From NCBI RefSeq assembly GCF_017614955.1, contig NZ_WVUH01000017.1:1-36990 (forward strand): DNA of 36,990 nucleotides, written 5' to 3'. The notes beneath the pieces were generated by a model, which had not been told where the DNA came from, did not search any database, and worked only from the letters and a program-made list of their open reading frames with translations. The stretch's first letter is position 1; every line of letters starts with the position of its first letter. Below are positions 1 to 11,584 of this stretch, in pieces. Source of the stretch: Micromonospora echinofusca (lineage in GTDB: Bacteria > Actinomycetota > Actinomycetes > Mycobacteriales > Micromonosporaceae). A program made the position numbers and the translations under genes.

Positions 1-39
1 GCACAAGGGTACCTGAGGTGCATCCGCAGGGCCCCTTGT

Positions 40-1023
40 TCAGGAACTGAACTCGATCAGGAACTCCTGGTCCCCGTCACCGGTACAGACCTCCTGCACC
101 GCCTCGGCCTGCGGTGTCAGCTCGTTGTCGCGGATCCCGACGCACAACGCTTCAGTAGAGGCCGGACGCAGCCGGAAGCCGCCGGGTACCGGTACGTCCA
201 CCGCCTCGATCCGGAAGAGCTGGTTCAGTCGGTCGTCACGGCAGTCGCTCCAGGGGGTCAGCATGTCGGCGGCCGGGCCGCCGTTGATGACGGTGAGGCA
301 GCCGATGCCGTGCTGCGGATGAACCCACTTGATGTAGTACAGACCGTCCCTGACCCGTTCGATGACGGTCTCGGGCGGCACCGAACCCTTGCACGGCCGT
401 TGAACCGCCACAACGTCCCGGAACTGCCGGGTGTGCTCGCGTCCCTCGCTCAGGCACAGCTGCGGGGTGCGAGCGGGACGGATACGGGCGACGCTCTCCA
501 CCGCGTGGAGCGCAAGGCCACGCGACGTGGGCGTCGGTATGCCGCCAGCAGACTCCCGTCCGGTCGTCGAGGTCCGCCGCTCGTCGGGCAGAACGATCCA
601 GGCAGCCACCACGATCGGGACGAGCACGGCCAGCGCTGCCAGCGGAACCCCTGCCCGGCGTGCGCGCTCCTGCCAGGGGCGGGCCGGCGCCGGCATCGAC
701 TCCGTTGGTTCCGGTTCCGCAGGTGACTGTCCGGCGGCCACGGGTGCGGCCCCGGCAAGCCGGTCGCGGGCTGCCACCCAGGATTCGACGTGCTCCGGTC
801 CGACACACGCGCGCACAAAGGCGGCCAGCACCTCGGGCCTCGGCAGACTCTGCCTGCGCAGAACATCCGCGATGGTGCTCCTGGCCAGGACGTCACCGAC
901 GGCTGCCGCGTTTTTCTCCAACTGTCGAAACGTGTACCCGGACTGGTCCTTGATCTGCCGCATGAGCTGAACGAACTCGGTCGCGTCGCGACAGGAATCC
1001 AGCGGCACATTTTCTTCACCCAT
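40..1023 (-). CDS. XRE-type regulator with membrane anchor and ricin-like tail
   Basis: 327 aa. Residues about 15-75 form a helix-turn-helix of the Xre type common in actinobacteria (FRQLEKNAAAVG, then STIADVLRRQSLPRPEVL). A proline-rich linker leads to one strong transmembrane segment near residues 125-145 (PLAALAVLVPIVVAAWIVLP). The remaining 180 residues should lie outside the membrane. They carry cysteine pairs and two QxF-like motifs (NQLFRIE, DQEFLIEF), as in a ricin B-type beta-trefoil half. The DNA-binding domain would therefore be cytoplasmic and the possible ligand-binding part outside, suggesting a one-protein transmembrane sensor; that role is inferred. It is divergent from the secreted I36-like gene at 1241, across a region of CCGGACA repeats it may bind. 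The HTH and TM assignments are firm; the ricin-like label is weaker. Confidence 0.8.
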   Translation of the reverse strand: MGEENVPLDSCRDATEFVQLMRQIKDQSGYTFRQLEKNAAAVGDVLARSTIADVLRRQSLPRPEVLAAFVRACVGPEHVESWVAARDRLAGAAPVAAGQSPAEPEPTESMPAPARPWQERARRAGVPLAALAVLVPIVVAAWIVLPDERRTSTTGRESAGGIPTPTSRGLALHAVESVARIRPARTPQLCLSEGREHTRQFRDVVAVQRPCKGSVPPETVIERVRDGLYYIKWVHPQHGIGCLTVINGGPAADMLTPWSDCRDDRLNQLFRIEAVDVPVPGGFRLRPASTEALCVGIRDNELTPQAEAVQEVCTGDGDQEFLIEFSS

Positions 1024-1078
1024 CGACCTTCATGATGCCGGAGATCACCATCGGGTTCAATGTGCGGCGGCAACCACC

Positions 1079-1175
1079 CCGGACAGGCAGACCGGACATC
1101 GCCCCTGAGCAGCCCGGACGCTCCTGTGCCCGTCCCGGACAGGGATGATCCTTGCCGGACATGACCTGTCGGACA
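1079..1175. promoter_or_regulatory. Array of CCGGACA repeats in divergent promoter region
   Basis: Six copies of CCGGAC(A) or one-mismatch variants lie in direct orientation, starting at 1079, 1092, 1114, 1135, 1155 and 1169. The middle copies are 20-22 bases apart, about two helical turns. The last copy sits in TGTCGGACA, a nine-base palindrome around a central G. The array separates the regulator gene at 1023 from the secreted-protein gene at 1241. It looks like a multi-site operator for one or both; which protein binds it is inference. Confidence 0.5.
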
Positions 1176-1240
1176 ATCCTGAACCCCATCAATCGACCTG
1201 CCTATGTCGCGCCGGTCACTGATTCCCATTGGAGAGCATC

Positions 1241-1591
1241 GTGTTCGGTTTCAGGAGCATCCTCGCGTCGTCCGTCGTCGCTGCCGGTCTACTGGCGTCC
1301 CTTCCAGCCCCAGCGCAGGCCGCACCCGAGTGCGACATCGACTGGGTATGCGTGTGGACCGGAACGAACTACACCGGGACCAAGTACAGGTACCAGGGTG
1401 TCGGTTACTGGCAGAACTTTCCGGGCGAGGTGACCGTGCGCTCGATCTACAACAACTACAACGACCGGGACGCTGCCGTGGCAAACGGGATCAACGGGGG
1501 CGGCGCGAAGTACTGCATCGACAGCGACAGCGGAAACGGCAACATTCTGTCGAAGTCGCTGTATATCGCGTACACCAACAGCAACTGCTGA
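1241..1591 (+). CDS. Small secreted I36-like (beta/gamma-crystallin-like) protein
   Basis: 116 aa from the GTG at 1241, chosen because GGAGAG lies five bases upstream; a TTG at 1229 in the same frame would place that ribosome site inside the gene. The N-terminus is a signal peptide ending in PAPAQA-A. The mature part of about 90 residues has four cysteines and opens with CDIDWVCVWTGTNYTGTKY. This is the pattern of the peptidase inhibitor I36 family, which has a beta/gamma-crystallin fold (SmaPI is the type member). Many actinobacterial members are annotated this way without proven inhibition, so protease inhibition is only a possibility. The CCGGACA array and the divergent membrane regulator upstream suggest regulated secretion. 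Confidence 0.75.
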   Translation: MFGFRSILASSVVAAGLLASLPAPAQAAPECDIDWVCVWTGTNYTGTKYRYQGVGYWQNFPGEVTVRSIYNNYNDRDAAVANGINGGGAKYCIDSDSGNGNILSKSLYIAYTNSNC

Positions 1592-1993
1592 CCGAAGCCG
1601 CACCGACCGTCGGCCGTGGTGGGCCTGCGGGTGTGGGTGCGGGTCTACTGCATCGCGTTCGGTTCGAACTGGCGGTGGTCCCCACGACCGCGACCGCGGT
1701 GAGGGCCTGAGCTACCCGCAGGGTGCGTCGTATCCACCGCCATGCCTGTCCTGGTGGGCGCGACGCACCCTGCGGACGACAGAACGGTCCTGCACCTCAT
1801 TGCGGATGCGGTAAGCCCGGAGATCAACGAGAGCGAGCAGGTTGCGGGCGTCCAGGTGTAGCGGTGCTGGCGAGACCGTCTCCCCGGACGGCATGCGCCT
1901 GGGCGTGGTCGGGGCGACGGAGTACCAGTTGAAGGCGACACCGCCACGACGTCATCACGGTGACCAGGGCGGACATCGGGGCATGGTCCAGTC
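1592..1993. other. Intergenic stretch with hairpin and possible gene remnant
   Basis: No convincing intact gene is present. The stretch holds the inverted repeat at 1716-1775. On the minus strand at about 1712-1894 there is a short gene-like frame containing LDARNLLALVDLRAYRIRNE, which could be the tail of a decayed gene but matches no family I recognise. The plus-strand lipA reading frame is closed by a TGA at 1961. Confidence 0.4.
1716..1775. terminator. 15-bp perfect inverted repeat, terminator-like
   Basis: CCGCAGGGTGCGTCG at 1716-1730 is exactly complementary to CGACGCACCCTGCGG at 1761-1775. The 30-base interior contains a further CCACC/GGTGG pairing. There is no T-run, as is common for actinobacterial terminators. 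It could end the I36-like transcript or a minus-strand one, but the 125-base distance from the I36 stop codon makes the assignment uncertain. Confidence 0.45.
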
Positions 1994-2734
1994 ATCGGCG
2001 GCGACCAGTGCACGAGGCGCTGCGACTTCTGTCAGATCGACACCGGCAAACCCCAGCCGCTCGACCGTGACGAACCCCGCCGCGTCGCCGAGTCGGTCCA
2101 GAGCATGGGCCTGAGGTACGCCACCGTCACCGGCGTCGCCCGTGACGACCTCCCCGACGGTGGCGCGTGGCCCTACGCCGAGACCGTACGCGCCATCCAC
2201 GCCCTCAACCCCGAAACCCGCGTCGAGAATCTCGTCCCCGACTTCAACGGCAACCCGACGCTGTTGGCCGAGGTCTTCGCATCCCGGCCCGAGGTCCTGG
2301 CCCACAACGTCGAGACCGTCCCGCGGATCTTCAAGCGGATCCGCCCCGCCTTCCGCTACGAACGATCCCTGAACGTTCTCACCGCCGCCCGCGAATGCGG
2401 ACTCGTCACCAAGTCCAACCTCATCCTCGGCATGGGCGAGACCCGCGAGGAGGTCTCCCAAGCCCTGCACGACCTGCACGACGCCGGGTGCGATCTGGTC
2501 ACCATCACCCAGTACCTCCGCCCGAGCGTGCGGCACCACCCCGTCGAACGCTGGGTCACGCCCGAGGAGTTCGTCGAGCTCGCCACCGAGGCCGAGGAGA
2601 TCGGCTTCGCCGGGGTTCTGTCCGGACCGCTCGTCCGTTCGTCGTACCGAGCGGGACGGCTGTACCAGCAGGCGATCGCGCGTCGCGCTCTGCGGCCCGC
2701 CGTGCCCCGTTCACGACCAGGAGACATTTTGTGA
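1994..2734 (+). pseudogene. lipA: Lipoyl synthase lipA, 5'-truncated
   Basis: The conserved LipA sequence begins abruptly at IGGDQC (1994) and runs through the radical-SAM motif CTRRCDFC, then [28 protein letters not shown] and [11 protein letters not shown] to [10 protein letters not shown]. LipA inserts sulphur into protein-bound octanoyl groups using a radical-SAM [4Fe-4S] cluster plus an auxiliary cluster. The whole N-terminus, with the three cysteines of the auxiliary cluster, is missing. The frame is closed by TGA at 1961, and no ATG, GTG or TTG lies between that stop and the radical-SAM cysteines. The first in-frame ATG is at 2105, downstream of them, so any product from there would be inactive as LipA. 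The C-terminal RSSY serine that completes the auxiliary cluster is kept. The stop overlaps the lpd start (GTGA), so the remnant may still support coupled translation of lpd. A functional lipA must lie elsewhere. Confidence 0.85.
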
Positions 2735-4131
2735 CCCACTTCGATGTCCTCGTCCTCGGTGCCGGCCCCGGTGGGTACGTCGCCGCGATCCGCGCCGCCC
2801 AGCTCGGCAGGTCCGTTGCCGTGATCGAGAAGAAGTACTGGGGCGGCGTCTGCCTCAACGTCGGCTGCATACCCTCCAAGGCGCTGCTCAAGAACGCGGA
2901 GATCGCCCACACGCTGACCCACGAGAAGGCCACGTTCGGCATCGAGGGTGACGCCACGGTGGTCTTCGGCCCGGCCCACAAGCGGTCGCGCCAGGTGAGC
3001 GCGGGCATCGTCAAGGGCGTCCACTTCCTGATGAGGAAGAACAAGATCACCGAGATCGACGGCTGGGGGACCCTGACCGGCCCGAAGTCGGTCTCCGTCG
3101 CGCTCAACGACGGCTCGACCGCCGACTACACCTGCGACAACCTGATCATCGCCGTCGGTGCCACCGCCCGGACCGTCCCGGGCGTCGAGATCAACGGCGA
3201 CACCATCATCAGCTACGAGGAGCAGATCCTCGACGAGCACCTCCCGTCCTCGATCGTCATCGGCGGCTCCGGCGCGATCGGCGTCGAGTTCGCCTACGTG
3301 ATGAAGAACTTCGGTGTCGATGTCACCATCGTCGAGTTCCTCGACCGGATGGTCCCGACCGAGGACGCCGACGTGTCCAAGGAACTCGCCCGCCACTACC
3401 GGAAGCTCGGCGTCAAGGTGCTCACCTCCACCGCCGTCAAGGGCGTCGAGGACACCGGTTCGGGCGTCAGGGTCCGCATCGCCCCCGCAGCCGGCGGTGA
3501 CGAGCAGGTCCTCGAGGCCGACAGGTTCCTCGCGGCCTTCGGGTTCGCTCCCCGCGTCGCGGGCTACGGCCTCGAGGCCACCGGCGTCGCACTCACCGAC
3601 CGCGGCGCGATTGCCGTCGACGACCACTGCCGGACCACCGTCGAAGGCGTCTACGCCATCGGCGACGTGACCGGCAAGATGATGCTCGCCCACGTCGCGG
3701 AGTCGATGGGCATCGTCGCCGCCGAGACGATCGCCGGCACCGAGACCATGCCCGTGGATTACGACTTCGTCCCGCGCGCGACGTACTGCCAGCCGCAGAT
3801 CGGCTCCTTCGGCTACAGCGAACAGCAGGCCAAGGAGAAGGGACACGACGTGAAGGCCGCGTCGTTCCCGTTCGCGGCCAACGGCAAGGCCCAGGGCCTG
3901 GGGGAGGCCGTCGGTTTCGTGAAGATCGTCGCCGACGCCGGGTCCCACAAGATCCTGGGCGCCCACATGATCGGGCCTGACGTCACCGAACTGCTCCCGG
4001 CGCTGACCCTCGCCCAGAAGTGGGGCCTCAACGCCGACCAGGTCGGGCGCAACGTGTTCGCCCATCCGACGCTCGCCGAGGCGGTCAAGGAGGCGGTCCA
4101 CGGGATCGCCGGCCACACGATCAACCTGTGA
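2731..4131 (+). CDS. lpd: Dihydrolipoamide dehydrogenase (E3 / glycine cleavage L-protein)
   Basis: 466 aa flavoprotein that reoxidises dihydrolipoyl groups of 2-oxoacid dehydrogenases and of the glycine cleavage H-protein, passing electrons to NAD+. The GTG at 2731 is preceded by AGGAGA and overlaps the lipA-remnant stop. Visible parts are the N-terminal FAD motif [10 protein letters not shown], the redox disulfide pair C41/C46 in [13 protein letters not shown], the NAD-binding motif near [12 protein letters not shown], the second FAD motif [14 protein letters not shown], and the C-terminal [13 protein letters not shown] with the catalytic histidine. Length is normal for the family. It converges with the gcv-glyA-sdaA operon, so it is well placed to supply the L-protein, but it could also serve pyruvate or 2-oxoglutarate dehydrogenase. 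Confidence 0.95.
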   Translation: MTHFDVLVLGAGPGGYVAAIRAAQLGRSVAVIEKKYWGGVCLNVGCIPSKALLKNAEIAHTLTHEKATFGIEGDATVVFGPAHKRSRQVSAGIVKGVHFLMRKNKITEIDGWGTLTGPKSVSVALNDGSTADYTCDNLIIAVGATARTVPGVEINGDTIISYEEQILDEHLPSSIVIGGSGAIGVEFAYVMKNFGVDVTIVEFLDRMVPTEDADVSKELARHYRKLGVKVLTSTAVKGVEDTGSGVRVRIAPAAGGDEQVLEADRFLAAFGFAPRVAGYGLEATGVALTDRGAIAVDDHCRTTVEGVYAIGDVTGKMMLAHVAESMGIVAAETIAGTETMPVDYDFVPRATYCQPQIGSFGYSEQQAKEKGHDVKAASFPFAANGKAQGLGEAVGFVKIVADAGSHKILGAHMIGPDVTELLPALTLAQKWGLNADQVGRNVFAHPTLAEAVKEAVHGIAGHTINL

Positions 4132-4487
4132 GGGTGCCCGGTTGTACCGACGCTGACAGCAGCGATTCACCTCGGTCCTCGTCCGGCGGCGATCTCACCG
4201 GCCCGGGTCGACCCGTGCACGACCGGAACGTCAAGCCCTTGGCCGGGCATCGACGCCGCCGGCCAGGGTCGTCGAGCCGGTGGGTGAGAAACCCGACGAA
4301 CGGTGGTCGCAGCCGTCCCGGTGACCCCAGCCACCGTAGGTTCGCCACCGGTGCCGCCGAGGCGCGGGCCGCAGCGGCAACACGGTGACGGTCGTGACGG
4401 TGCCCGTCTGCCGGGTGCAGTCGGTACGCCCAGCGGGGTACGGGGTAAAGGTGTACGAAGCCGTTGCGGTGAGCTTGGTCGGCCTCG
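4132..4487. other. Convergent intergenic region between lpd and sdaA
   Basis: No intact gene and no strong T-tailed terminator is visible. On the minus strand at about 4370-4490 a short frame reads TATASYTFTPYPAGRTDC, which resembles part of a secreted or cell-surface protein. It has no start of its own and runs out into arginine/proline-rich sequence. It may be a gene remnant or chance. Confidence 0.35.
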
Positions 4488-5858
<1,371 letters not shown>

Positions 5859-5888
5859 GGCTGCATGTCCCCAGTCACGGCCGTCACG

Positions 5889-7160
5889 TCACAGTCCTGG
5901 ATAGAGGGGGAACTTCGCGGCGAGGGCGGCGACACGGCTGCGAGCCTCGGCGAGTGACTCGTCGGTGGGCGTGGTGATCAGCGTGTTCGCGATGATGTCG
6001 GCGACCTCGGTGAACTCGACCGGACCGAAACCGCGGGTCGCGAGCGCGGGGGTACCGACACGCAACCCCGACGAGATCATCGGTGGCCGTGGGTCGAAGG
6101 GCACCGCGTTGCGATTCACGGTGACTCCCACCGAGTGCAGGCGGTCCTCGGCCTGTTTTCCGTCGAGCTCCGAGCGCCGCAGGTCCACCAGGACCAGATG
6201 CACCTCGGTACCACCCGCGAGGACGGTGATGCCGACGGCCTGAGCGTCGTCCGCGAGCAGCCGCCCCGCCAGGATGCGCGCACCGTGGATGGCCCGACGC
6301 TGCCGGTCCCGGAACTCCTCGGTGGCGGCCATCTTGAACGCCACCGCCTTGGCGGCGATCACGTGCTCCAGGGGTCCACCCTGTTGACCGGGGAAGACCG
6401 CCGAGTTGATCGCCTTGGCCAGGTCGGCGCGGTTGGTGAGGATCACTCCGCCCCGGGGCCCGCCGAGCGTCTTGTGCGTCGTCGTGGTGACCACGTCCGC
6501 GTGCGGCACCGGGTTGGGGTGCAGACCGGCCGCGACGAGGCCCGCGAAGTGGGCCATGTCCACCATCAGGTAGGCGCCCACGAGATCGGCGATCCGCCGG
6601 AACTCCGCGAAGTCCAGGTGCATGGGGTACGCCGACCACCCGGCCACGATCAGCTTCGGCCGGTGTTGGAGCGCGAGCCGTTCCAGTTCCTCCATGTCCA
6701 CCTTGTAGTCGGACCTCCGAACCTGGTACGCCACGACGTTGTAGAGCTTGCCGCTGAAGTTGAGCCGCATGCCGTGGGTGAGATGGCCGCCGTGCGCGAG
6801 GTCGAGGCCCAGGATGGTGTCTCCCGGATCCAGCAGGGCGAACATGGCGGCGGCGTTCGCCTGCGCACCGGAGTGCGGCTGCACGTTGGCGAACCCGGCA
6901 CCGAACAGCTGCTTGACCCGGTCGATCGCGAGTTGCTCGACCACGTCGACGTGCTCACAGCCGCCGTAGTACCGGCGGCCGGGGTACCCTTCGGCGTACT
7001 TGTTCGTCAGGACGGAGCCCTGCGCCTCCATCACCGCGACCGGAGCGAAGTTCTCACTCGCGATCAGCTCCAGGGTGTGCTGCTGACGGCGGAGCTCCGC
7101 TCGGACGGCCGCGTGGATCTCGGGGTCGACCTCGGCGAGCGACTGGGTGTGGTCCCACAT
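5889..7160 (-). CDS. glyA: Serine hydroxymethyltransferase
   Basis: 423 aa PLP enzyme that interconverts glycine plus 5,10-methylene-tetrahydrofolate with serine plus tetrahydrofolate. The PLP lysine is K230 in [16 protein letters not shown]. Other family marks are [30 protein letters not shown] and the aspartate in [10 protein letters not shown]. The start ATG lies one base after the gcvH stop, so translation is likely coupled. In this operon it probably uses the methylene-THF released by GcvT to turn a second glycine into serine. It may be a second copy beside a housekeeping glyA elsewhere; the window cannot show that. Confidence 0.96.
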   Translation of the reverse strand: MWDHTQSLAEVDPEIHAAVRAELRRQQHTLELIASENFAPVAVMEAQGSVLTNKYAEGYPGRRYYGGCEHVDVVEQLAIDRVKQLFGAGFANVQPHSGAQANAAAMFALLDPGDTILGLDLAHGGHLTHGMRLNFSGKLYNVVAYQVRRSDYKVDMEELERLALQHRPKLIVAGWSAYPMHLDFAEFRRIADLVGAYLMVDMAHFAGLVAAGLHPNPVPHADVVTTTTHKTLGGPRGGVILTNRADLAKAINSAVFPGQQGGPLEHVIAAKAVAFKMAATEEFRDRQRRAIHGARILAGRLLADDAQAVGITVLAGGTEVHLVLVDLRRSELDGKQAEDRLHSVGVTVNRNAVPFDPRPPMISSGLRVGTPALATRGFGPVEFTEVADIIANTLITTPTDESLAEARSRVAALAAKFPLYPGL

Positions 7161-7161
7161 A

Positions 7162-7536
7162 TCACTCGCCCCCCGTCAGGGCCTCGTAGGCCGCGGCGTC
7201 CAGCAGCTGGACGGGACCGGCAACCCGAATCCGGAACAGCCAGCCCTTCCCGAACGGGTCGGTGTGGACCAGCGCGGGCTCGGCGAGGACCGCCTCGTTG
7301 ACCTCGACGACCTCACCGTCGACGGGGGCGTACAGCTCGCTGACCGACTTGGTGGACTCGACCTCGCCGCAGGCCTGGCCACGGTCGATGGTGGTGCCGA
7401 CGGCAGGCAGGTCGACGTACACCAGCTCACCGATGGCATCGGCGGCGTAGGCCGTGACGCCCACGGTGGCGACGTCACCCTGCACGTCGAGCCACTCGTG
7501 TTCGACGGTGTACCTCAGATGGGTGGGGACGGACAT
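7162..7536 (-). CDS. gcvH: Glycine cleavage system H protein
   Basis: 124 aa lipoyl carrier that shuttles the aminomethyl group from GcvP to GcvT and is reoxidised by Lpd. The lipoylated lysine is K63 in [18 protein letters not shown]. The N-terminal [13 protein letters not shown] and the C-terminal GWLFRIRV are typical. It lies 18 bases after gcvT and one base before glyA. Its lipoyl group must be supplied by a LipA encoded elsewhere, since the lipA copy near this cluster is truncated. Confidence 0.96.
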   Translation of the reverse strand: MSVPTHLRYTVEHEWLDVQGDVATVGVTAYAADAIGELVYVDLPAVGTTIDRGQACGEVESTKSVSELYAPVDGEVVEVNEAVLAEPALVHTDPFGKGWLFRIRVAGPVQLLDAAAYEALTGGE

Positions 7537-7554
7537 GGGATCTCCCTGAAGTGG

Positions 7555-8655
7555 TCAGAGTGGGCGGCGGTAGAAGGGCAGGGCGACGACGTCGACATCG
7601 TGGCGGGTGCCGCGGATGTCGACGACGAGCCGAGTTCCGGGCTGGTCGAGACCCACTCGCACGTACGCCATCGCGATGGGAAAACCGAGGGTCGGTGAGA
7701 GGGCTCCACTGGTCACCTGGCCTACGACCTCAGCCGTCGCCGGGTCGAACACCTGGTAGCCGGTGCGGGGGGAACGCCGGCCGGTGGAGGCCAGCCCGAC
7801 CAGGACCCGGTCGGGCCCTTCGTCGCGGCGACGGGAGAGGGCCCCGTCACCGACGAAGCCGCCGTCCTTGCCGAAGGCGACGACCCGGCCGAGGCCGGCT
7901 TCGAACGGGGTCACCTCCCGGCTGAGCTCCTGGCCGTACAGCGGCATGCCGGCCTCCAGCCGGAGCGTGTCCCGACAGGCCAACCCGGCCGGCACGAGCC
8001 CGTGCGATGTGCCCACCTGCATGAGGTCGTTCCAGACCTGCGGCGCGTCGGAGGGCCGGCAGTAGATCTCGAATCCGTCCTCGCCGGTGTACCCCGTGCG
8101 GGCGAGCAGGATCTCCCGGCCGGCCAGCGTGCCCCCGACGATCGCGTAGTACTTCAGAGCGTCCACGTCGAGATCGGTGACCTTCGCCACGACCGGCGCC
8201 GAAGCGGGGCCCTGGATGGCGATCAGGGCCCATTCGTCCGACGCGTCGCGCAGTTCGGTGTCGAAACCGGCGGCCCGCTCCCGCAGCTCCGCGTACACGC
8301 CGTGCACGTTGCTCGCGTTCGCCACGACGAGGAAGCGCTGTTCGGTGAGCCGGTAGATCACCAGGTCGTCGAGGACGCCGCCGTTCTCGTCGCACAGCAT
8401 CGAATACCGGGCCCGTCCGACGCCGATCTTCGACGAATGACCGACGAGGGCGCGGTCCAGGGCCGCTGCCGCCTCCGGGCCGGTCAGCTCGATCTCGCCC
8501 ATGTGACACAGGTCGAACAGACCGGCGGCCGTGCGAACGGCGGTGTGCTCGGCGATCTCCGAGGAGTAGCGCACCGGCATGGACCAGCCTGCGAAGTCGG
8601 TGAACGAAGCCCCCAGGCGTCGATGCACGTCATGCAAAGGGGTCTGCTTGGACAT
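7555..8655 (-). CDS. gcvT: Glycine cleavage system T protein (aminomethyltransferase)
   Basis: 366 aa. Releases ammonia from the aminomethyl-H-protein and moves the one-carbon unit to tetrahydrofolate. Family marks are [24 protein letters not shown] at the start (split here as [14 protein letters not shown] and [11 protein letters not shown]), [59 protein letters not shown] and the C-terminal [10 protein letters not shown]. The ATG follows GAGGAA by seven bases and lies nine bases after the gcvP stop. Normal length, no visible defect. Confidence 0.96.
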   Translation of the reverse strand: MSKQTPLHDVHRRLGASFTDFAGWSMPVRYSSEIAEHTAVRTAAGLFDLCHMGEIELTGPEAAAALDRALVGHSSKIGVGRARYSMLCDENGGVLDDLVIYRLTEQRFLVVANASNVHGVYAELRERAAGFDTELRDASDEWALIAIQGPASAPVVAKVTDLDVDALKYYAIVGGTLAGREILLARTGYTGEDGFEIYCRPSDAPQVWNDLMQVGTSHGLVPAGLACRDTLRLEAGMPLYGQELSREVTPFEAGLGRVVAFGKDGGFVGDGALSRRRDEGPDRVLVGLASTGRRSPRTGYQVFDPATAEVVGQVTSGALSPTLGFPIAMAYVRVGLDQPGTRLVVDIRGTRHDVDVVALPFYRRPL

Positions 8656-8664
8656 CCTGGTTCC

Positions 8665-11532
8665 TCAATCTTCGAACGCGGTGGGTGCGGGGCAGGAGCA
8701 GACGAGGTTCCGGTCGCCGTAGCCCTGCTGGATCCGGCCGACCGGCGGCCAGTACTTGTCGACAGAAGCGCCTGCGGGAAAGGCGCCGCGTTCCCGGGAG
8801 TAGCGGCAGGCCCATTCGCCGACCAGCGACGCCGCAGTGTGCGGCGCGTGCCGGAGCGGACTCTCCTCGACGCTCCAGATGCCGTTGGAGACCTCGTCGA
8901 TCTCGCGGCGAATCGCCGCCATGGCGTCGACGAAGCGGTCCAGCTCTGCCAGGCTCTCGCTCTCCGTCGGTTCCACCATCAGGGTGCCGGCGACCGGGAA
9001 ACTCATCGTCGGGGCGTGGAAACCGAAGTCGATGAGCCTCTTGGCGACATCGTCCACCGTCACGCCGGTCGCGGCGGTCAGCGGCCTGAGGTCGAGGATG
9101 CACTCATGGGCGACCAGCCCGTTGTCACCGGTGTACAGCACCGGGAAATGCGGTGCCAGCCGCACGGCCAGGTAGTTCGCGCTGAGTACCGCGACCCGGG
9201 TGGCCTCGCGCAGGCCGGCAGCGCCCATCATGCGGATGTAGGCCCAGGGGATCGGCAGGATCCCGGCAGAGCCGTACGGTGCGGCGCTGACCGCGCCGAC
9301 GCCGTCGCGTAGCGCCGGATCAGGGTGCAGCGCATGGGTGGGCAGGTAGGGCGCGAGATGGGCGGCGACGGCTACCGGGCCCACGCCCGGTCCGCCCCCG
9401 CCGTGCGGGATGCAGAACGTCTTGTGCAGATTGAGATGCGACACGTCACCGCCGAACTCGCCGGGCTTGGCCACCCCGAGCAGCGCGTTGAGGTTCGCGC
9501 CATCGACGTACACCTGCCCGCCGTGGTCGTGGACCAGTTCGCAGAGCCGAGTGATGCCCTCCTCGTAGACCCCGTGCGTGGAGGGGTAGGTCACCATGAT
9601 CGCGGCGAGTTCGTCAGTGTGTCGGACGCATTTGGTTTCGAGGTCCGCCAGGTCGACGCTGCCGTCCTGCCGGGACGCGACCACGACCACCCGCATGCCG
9701 GCGAGCACGGCAGAGGCCGCGTTGGTGCCGTGTGCGCTGGCCGGGATCAGGCATACGTCACGCTGGGACTCGCCTCGATCGCGATGATAGGCGCGAATCG
9801 CCAGAAGCCCGGCAAGCTCGCCCTGGGAACCGGCGTTGGGCTGGATCGATACCACTGCGTATCCGGTCACCTCGGCCAACCAGGACTGCATCTGCGCCAC
9901 AAGCTCGGCGTACCCGGCAGCGTCGTCGGCGGGGACGAACGGGTGCAGGTCGGCGAAGCCGGGCAGGCTGACCGGTTCCATCTCCGTGGTCGCGTTGAGT
10001 TTCATGGTGCAGGAGCCGAGCGGGATCATGCCGCGGTCCAACGCGAAGTCGCGGTCCGACAACCGGCGCAGGTAGCGCAGCATCGCCGTCTCCGACCGGT
10101 GCTCGTGGAACACCGGATGGGTCAGGAACGGCGACGTACGCCGCAGGTGTGCCGGAAGGCCAGGTGGCACATCCCCCCGACCCCGGTGATCCGCCTCGCC
10201 ACCGCAGCCGAACGCCTCCACGACCCGCTGCACATGGTCGGCGGTCGTGATCTCCGAGCAGGTCACCCCGACGTGATCGGCGTCGACCAGCCGCAGTCGC
10301 AGACCGGCCCGGTGGGCGTGGGCGACGACCTGATGCGCACCACCGGTCACCCGCACGGTCAGCGTGTCGAACATGTGCCGGTTCACCACGTCGTGCCCGG
10401 CGCGGCGCAGCGTGGCAGCCAGCCGCACCGTGTGCAGGTGTACCCGACCGGCGATTCTCCGCAGTCCCTCCGGGCCGTGGTACACGGCATACATCGAGGC
10501 CACCACCGCAAGCAGTACCTGCGCGGTGCAGATGTTGGACGTCGCCTTCTCCCGGCGGATGTGCTGCTCCCGGGTCTGCAGCGCCAACCGGAGCGCCGGC
10601 CGGCCCGCACTGTCCACCGAAACACCCACGAGCCGTCCGGGAAGCTGCCTTTCCAGGCCGTCCAGCACCGCCATGTACCCGGCGTGCGGCCCTCCGTAGA
10701 ACAGGGGCACGCCGAACCGCTGGGTGGAACCGACCGCGATGTCCGCACCGAACTCGCCCGGAGCAACGAGCAGGGCGAGAGCGAGGAGGTCAGCGGCGAC
10801 GGTGACCAGCCCGCCACGCGCGTGCGCCTCCTCGACCACCTGCGCCAGGTCACGTACCTCCCCGGAGCATCCGGGATAGGACACGACCAGGCCGAAGAAG
10901 TCACCATCGGGGAGCGGACCGTCCAGTGCGACCAGTTCCACCTCCACGCCGACGGCCGCCGCCCGGGTCCGGAGAACGTCCAGGGTCTGCGGCAGAGTGT
11001 CGGCGTCGACCAGGATCCGCCTCGAAGAAGATCGTGAGGCGCGCCTCATCACTGTCATCGCCTCGGCGACCGCCGTCCCCTCGTCGAGGAGCGACGCGTT
11101 GGCGGTGGGCAGTCCGGTCAGGTCGCCCACCATGGTTTGGAAGTTGAGCAGCGCCTCGAGCCGTCCCTGGCTGATCTCCGGCTGGTACGGGGTGTAGGCG
11201 GTGTACCACGCGGGGCTTTCCAGGACGTTGCGGCGGATCACCGGGGGCGTGACCGTCGGGTGGTAGCCCAACCCGATCATGGGCACCGACACCGTGTTGC
11301 GGGCGGCCAGAGCGGCGAGTTCGGACGCTGCCTGTGCCTCCGTCACGGGCTCCGGCAACCGCAGCTCTGAGGTCGACCGGATACCGGCGGGCACGGCAGC
11401 CTCGATGAGGTCGTCGATGCTCGCGTACCCGAGGCAGGCCAACATCTTGGCCTGATCGTCGGGGCTGATGCCGATGTGGCGGAGAGCGAACTCCCCCAAA
11501 TTGGACATGGGGGAGTCGTCGGATGTCGACAT
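8665..11532 (-). CDS. gcvP: Glycine dehydrogenase (decarboxylating), P protein
   Basis: 955 aa single-chain form. PLP-dependent decarboxylation of glycine, with transfer of the aminomethyl group to GcvH. The N-terminal half shows [31 protein letters not shown] and [18 protein letters not shown]. The C-terminal half shows [29 protein letters not shown] and the PLP lysine K704 in [17 protein letters not shown]. The ATG at 11532 gives a normal length; an internal ATG at 11508 ([12 protein letters not shown]) is an alternative. It is the first gene of the operon, about 50 bases downstream of the tandem glycine riboswitch. Confidence 0.96.
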   Translation of the reverse strand: MSTSDDSPMSNLGEFALRHIGISPDDQAKMLACLGYASIDDLIEAAVPAGIRSTSELRLPEPVTEAQAASELAALAARNTVSVPMIGLGYHPTVTPPVIRRNVLESPAWYTAYTPYQPEISQGRLEALLNFQTMVGDLTGLPTANASLLDEGTAVAEAMTVMRRASRSSSRRILVDADTLPQTLDVLRTRAAAVGVEVELVALDGPLPDGDFFGLVVSYPGCSGEVRDLAQVVEEAHARGGLVTVAADLLALALLVAPGEFGADIAVGSTQRFGVPLFYGGPHAGYMAVLDGLERQLPGRLVGVSVDSAGRPALRLALQTREQHIRREKATSNICTAQVLLAVVASMYAVYHGPEGLRRIAGRVHLHTVRLAATLRRAGHDVVNRHMFDTLTVRVTGGAHQVVAHAHRAGLRLRLVDADHVGVTCSEITTADHVQRVVEAFGCGGEADHRGRGDVPPGLPAHLRRTSPFLTHPVFHEHRSETAMLRYLRRLSDRDFALDRGMIPLGSCTMKLNATTEMEPVSLPGFADLHPFVPADDAAGYAELVAQMQSWLAEVTGYAVVSIQPNAGSQGELAGLLAIRAYHRDRGESQRDVCLIPASAHGTNAASAVLAGMRVVVVASRQDGSVDLADLETKCVRHTDELAAIMVTYPSTHGVYEEGITRLCELVHDHGGQVYVDGANLNALLGVAKPGEFGGDVSHLNLHKTFCIPHGGGGPGVGPVAVAAHLAPYLPTHALHPDPALRDGVGAVSAAPYGSAGILPIPWAYIRMMGAAGLREATRVAVLSANYLAVRLAPHFPVLYTGDNGLVAHECILDLRPLTAATGVTVDDVAKRLIDFGFHAPTMSFPVAGTLMVEPTESESLAELDRFVDAMAAIRREIDEVSNGIWSVEESPLRHAPHTAASLVGEWACRYSRERGAFPAGASVDKYWPPVGRIQQGYGDRNLVCSCPAPTAFED

Positions 11533-11584
11533 GGCGGGAGGCTCCCTGGGCAGTACCGCTCATCGCGGCACGGTGGCTGGGTCA

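Noticed and set aside
2167..2730. N-terminal extension of lpd upstream of 2731
   Set aside because: The extra residues are arginine/proline-rich and lie out of frame over the lipA remnant; the GTG at 2731 has its own ribosome site and gives the normal protein start.
2356..4170. 604-residue open frame on the minus strand across lpd
   Set aside because: It is antisense to a gene with every motif of dihydrolipoamide dehydrogenase, and its product is low-complexity D/G/R/V-rich as expected from a shadow of high-GC coding sequence.
9325..11037. 570-residue plus-strand frame over gcvP
   Set aside because: Antisense shadow of gcvP; no domain recognisable and gcvP motifs are complete.
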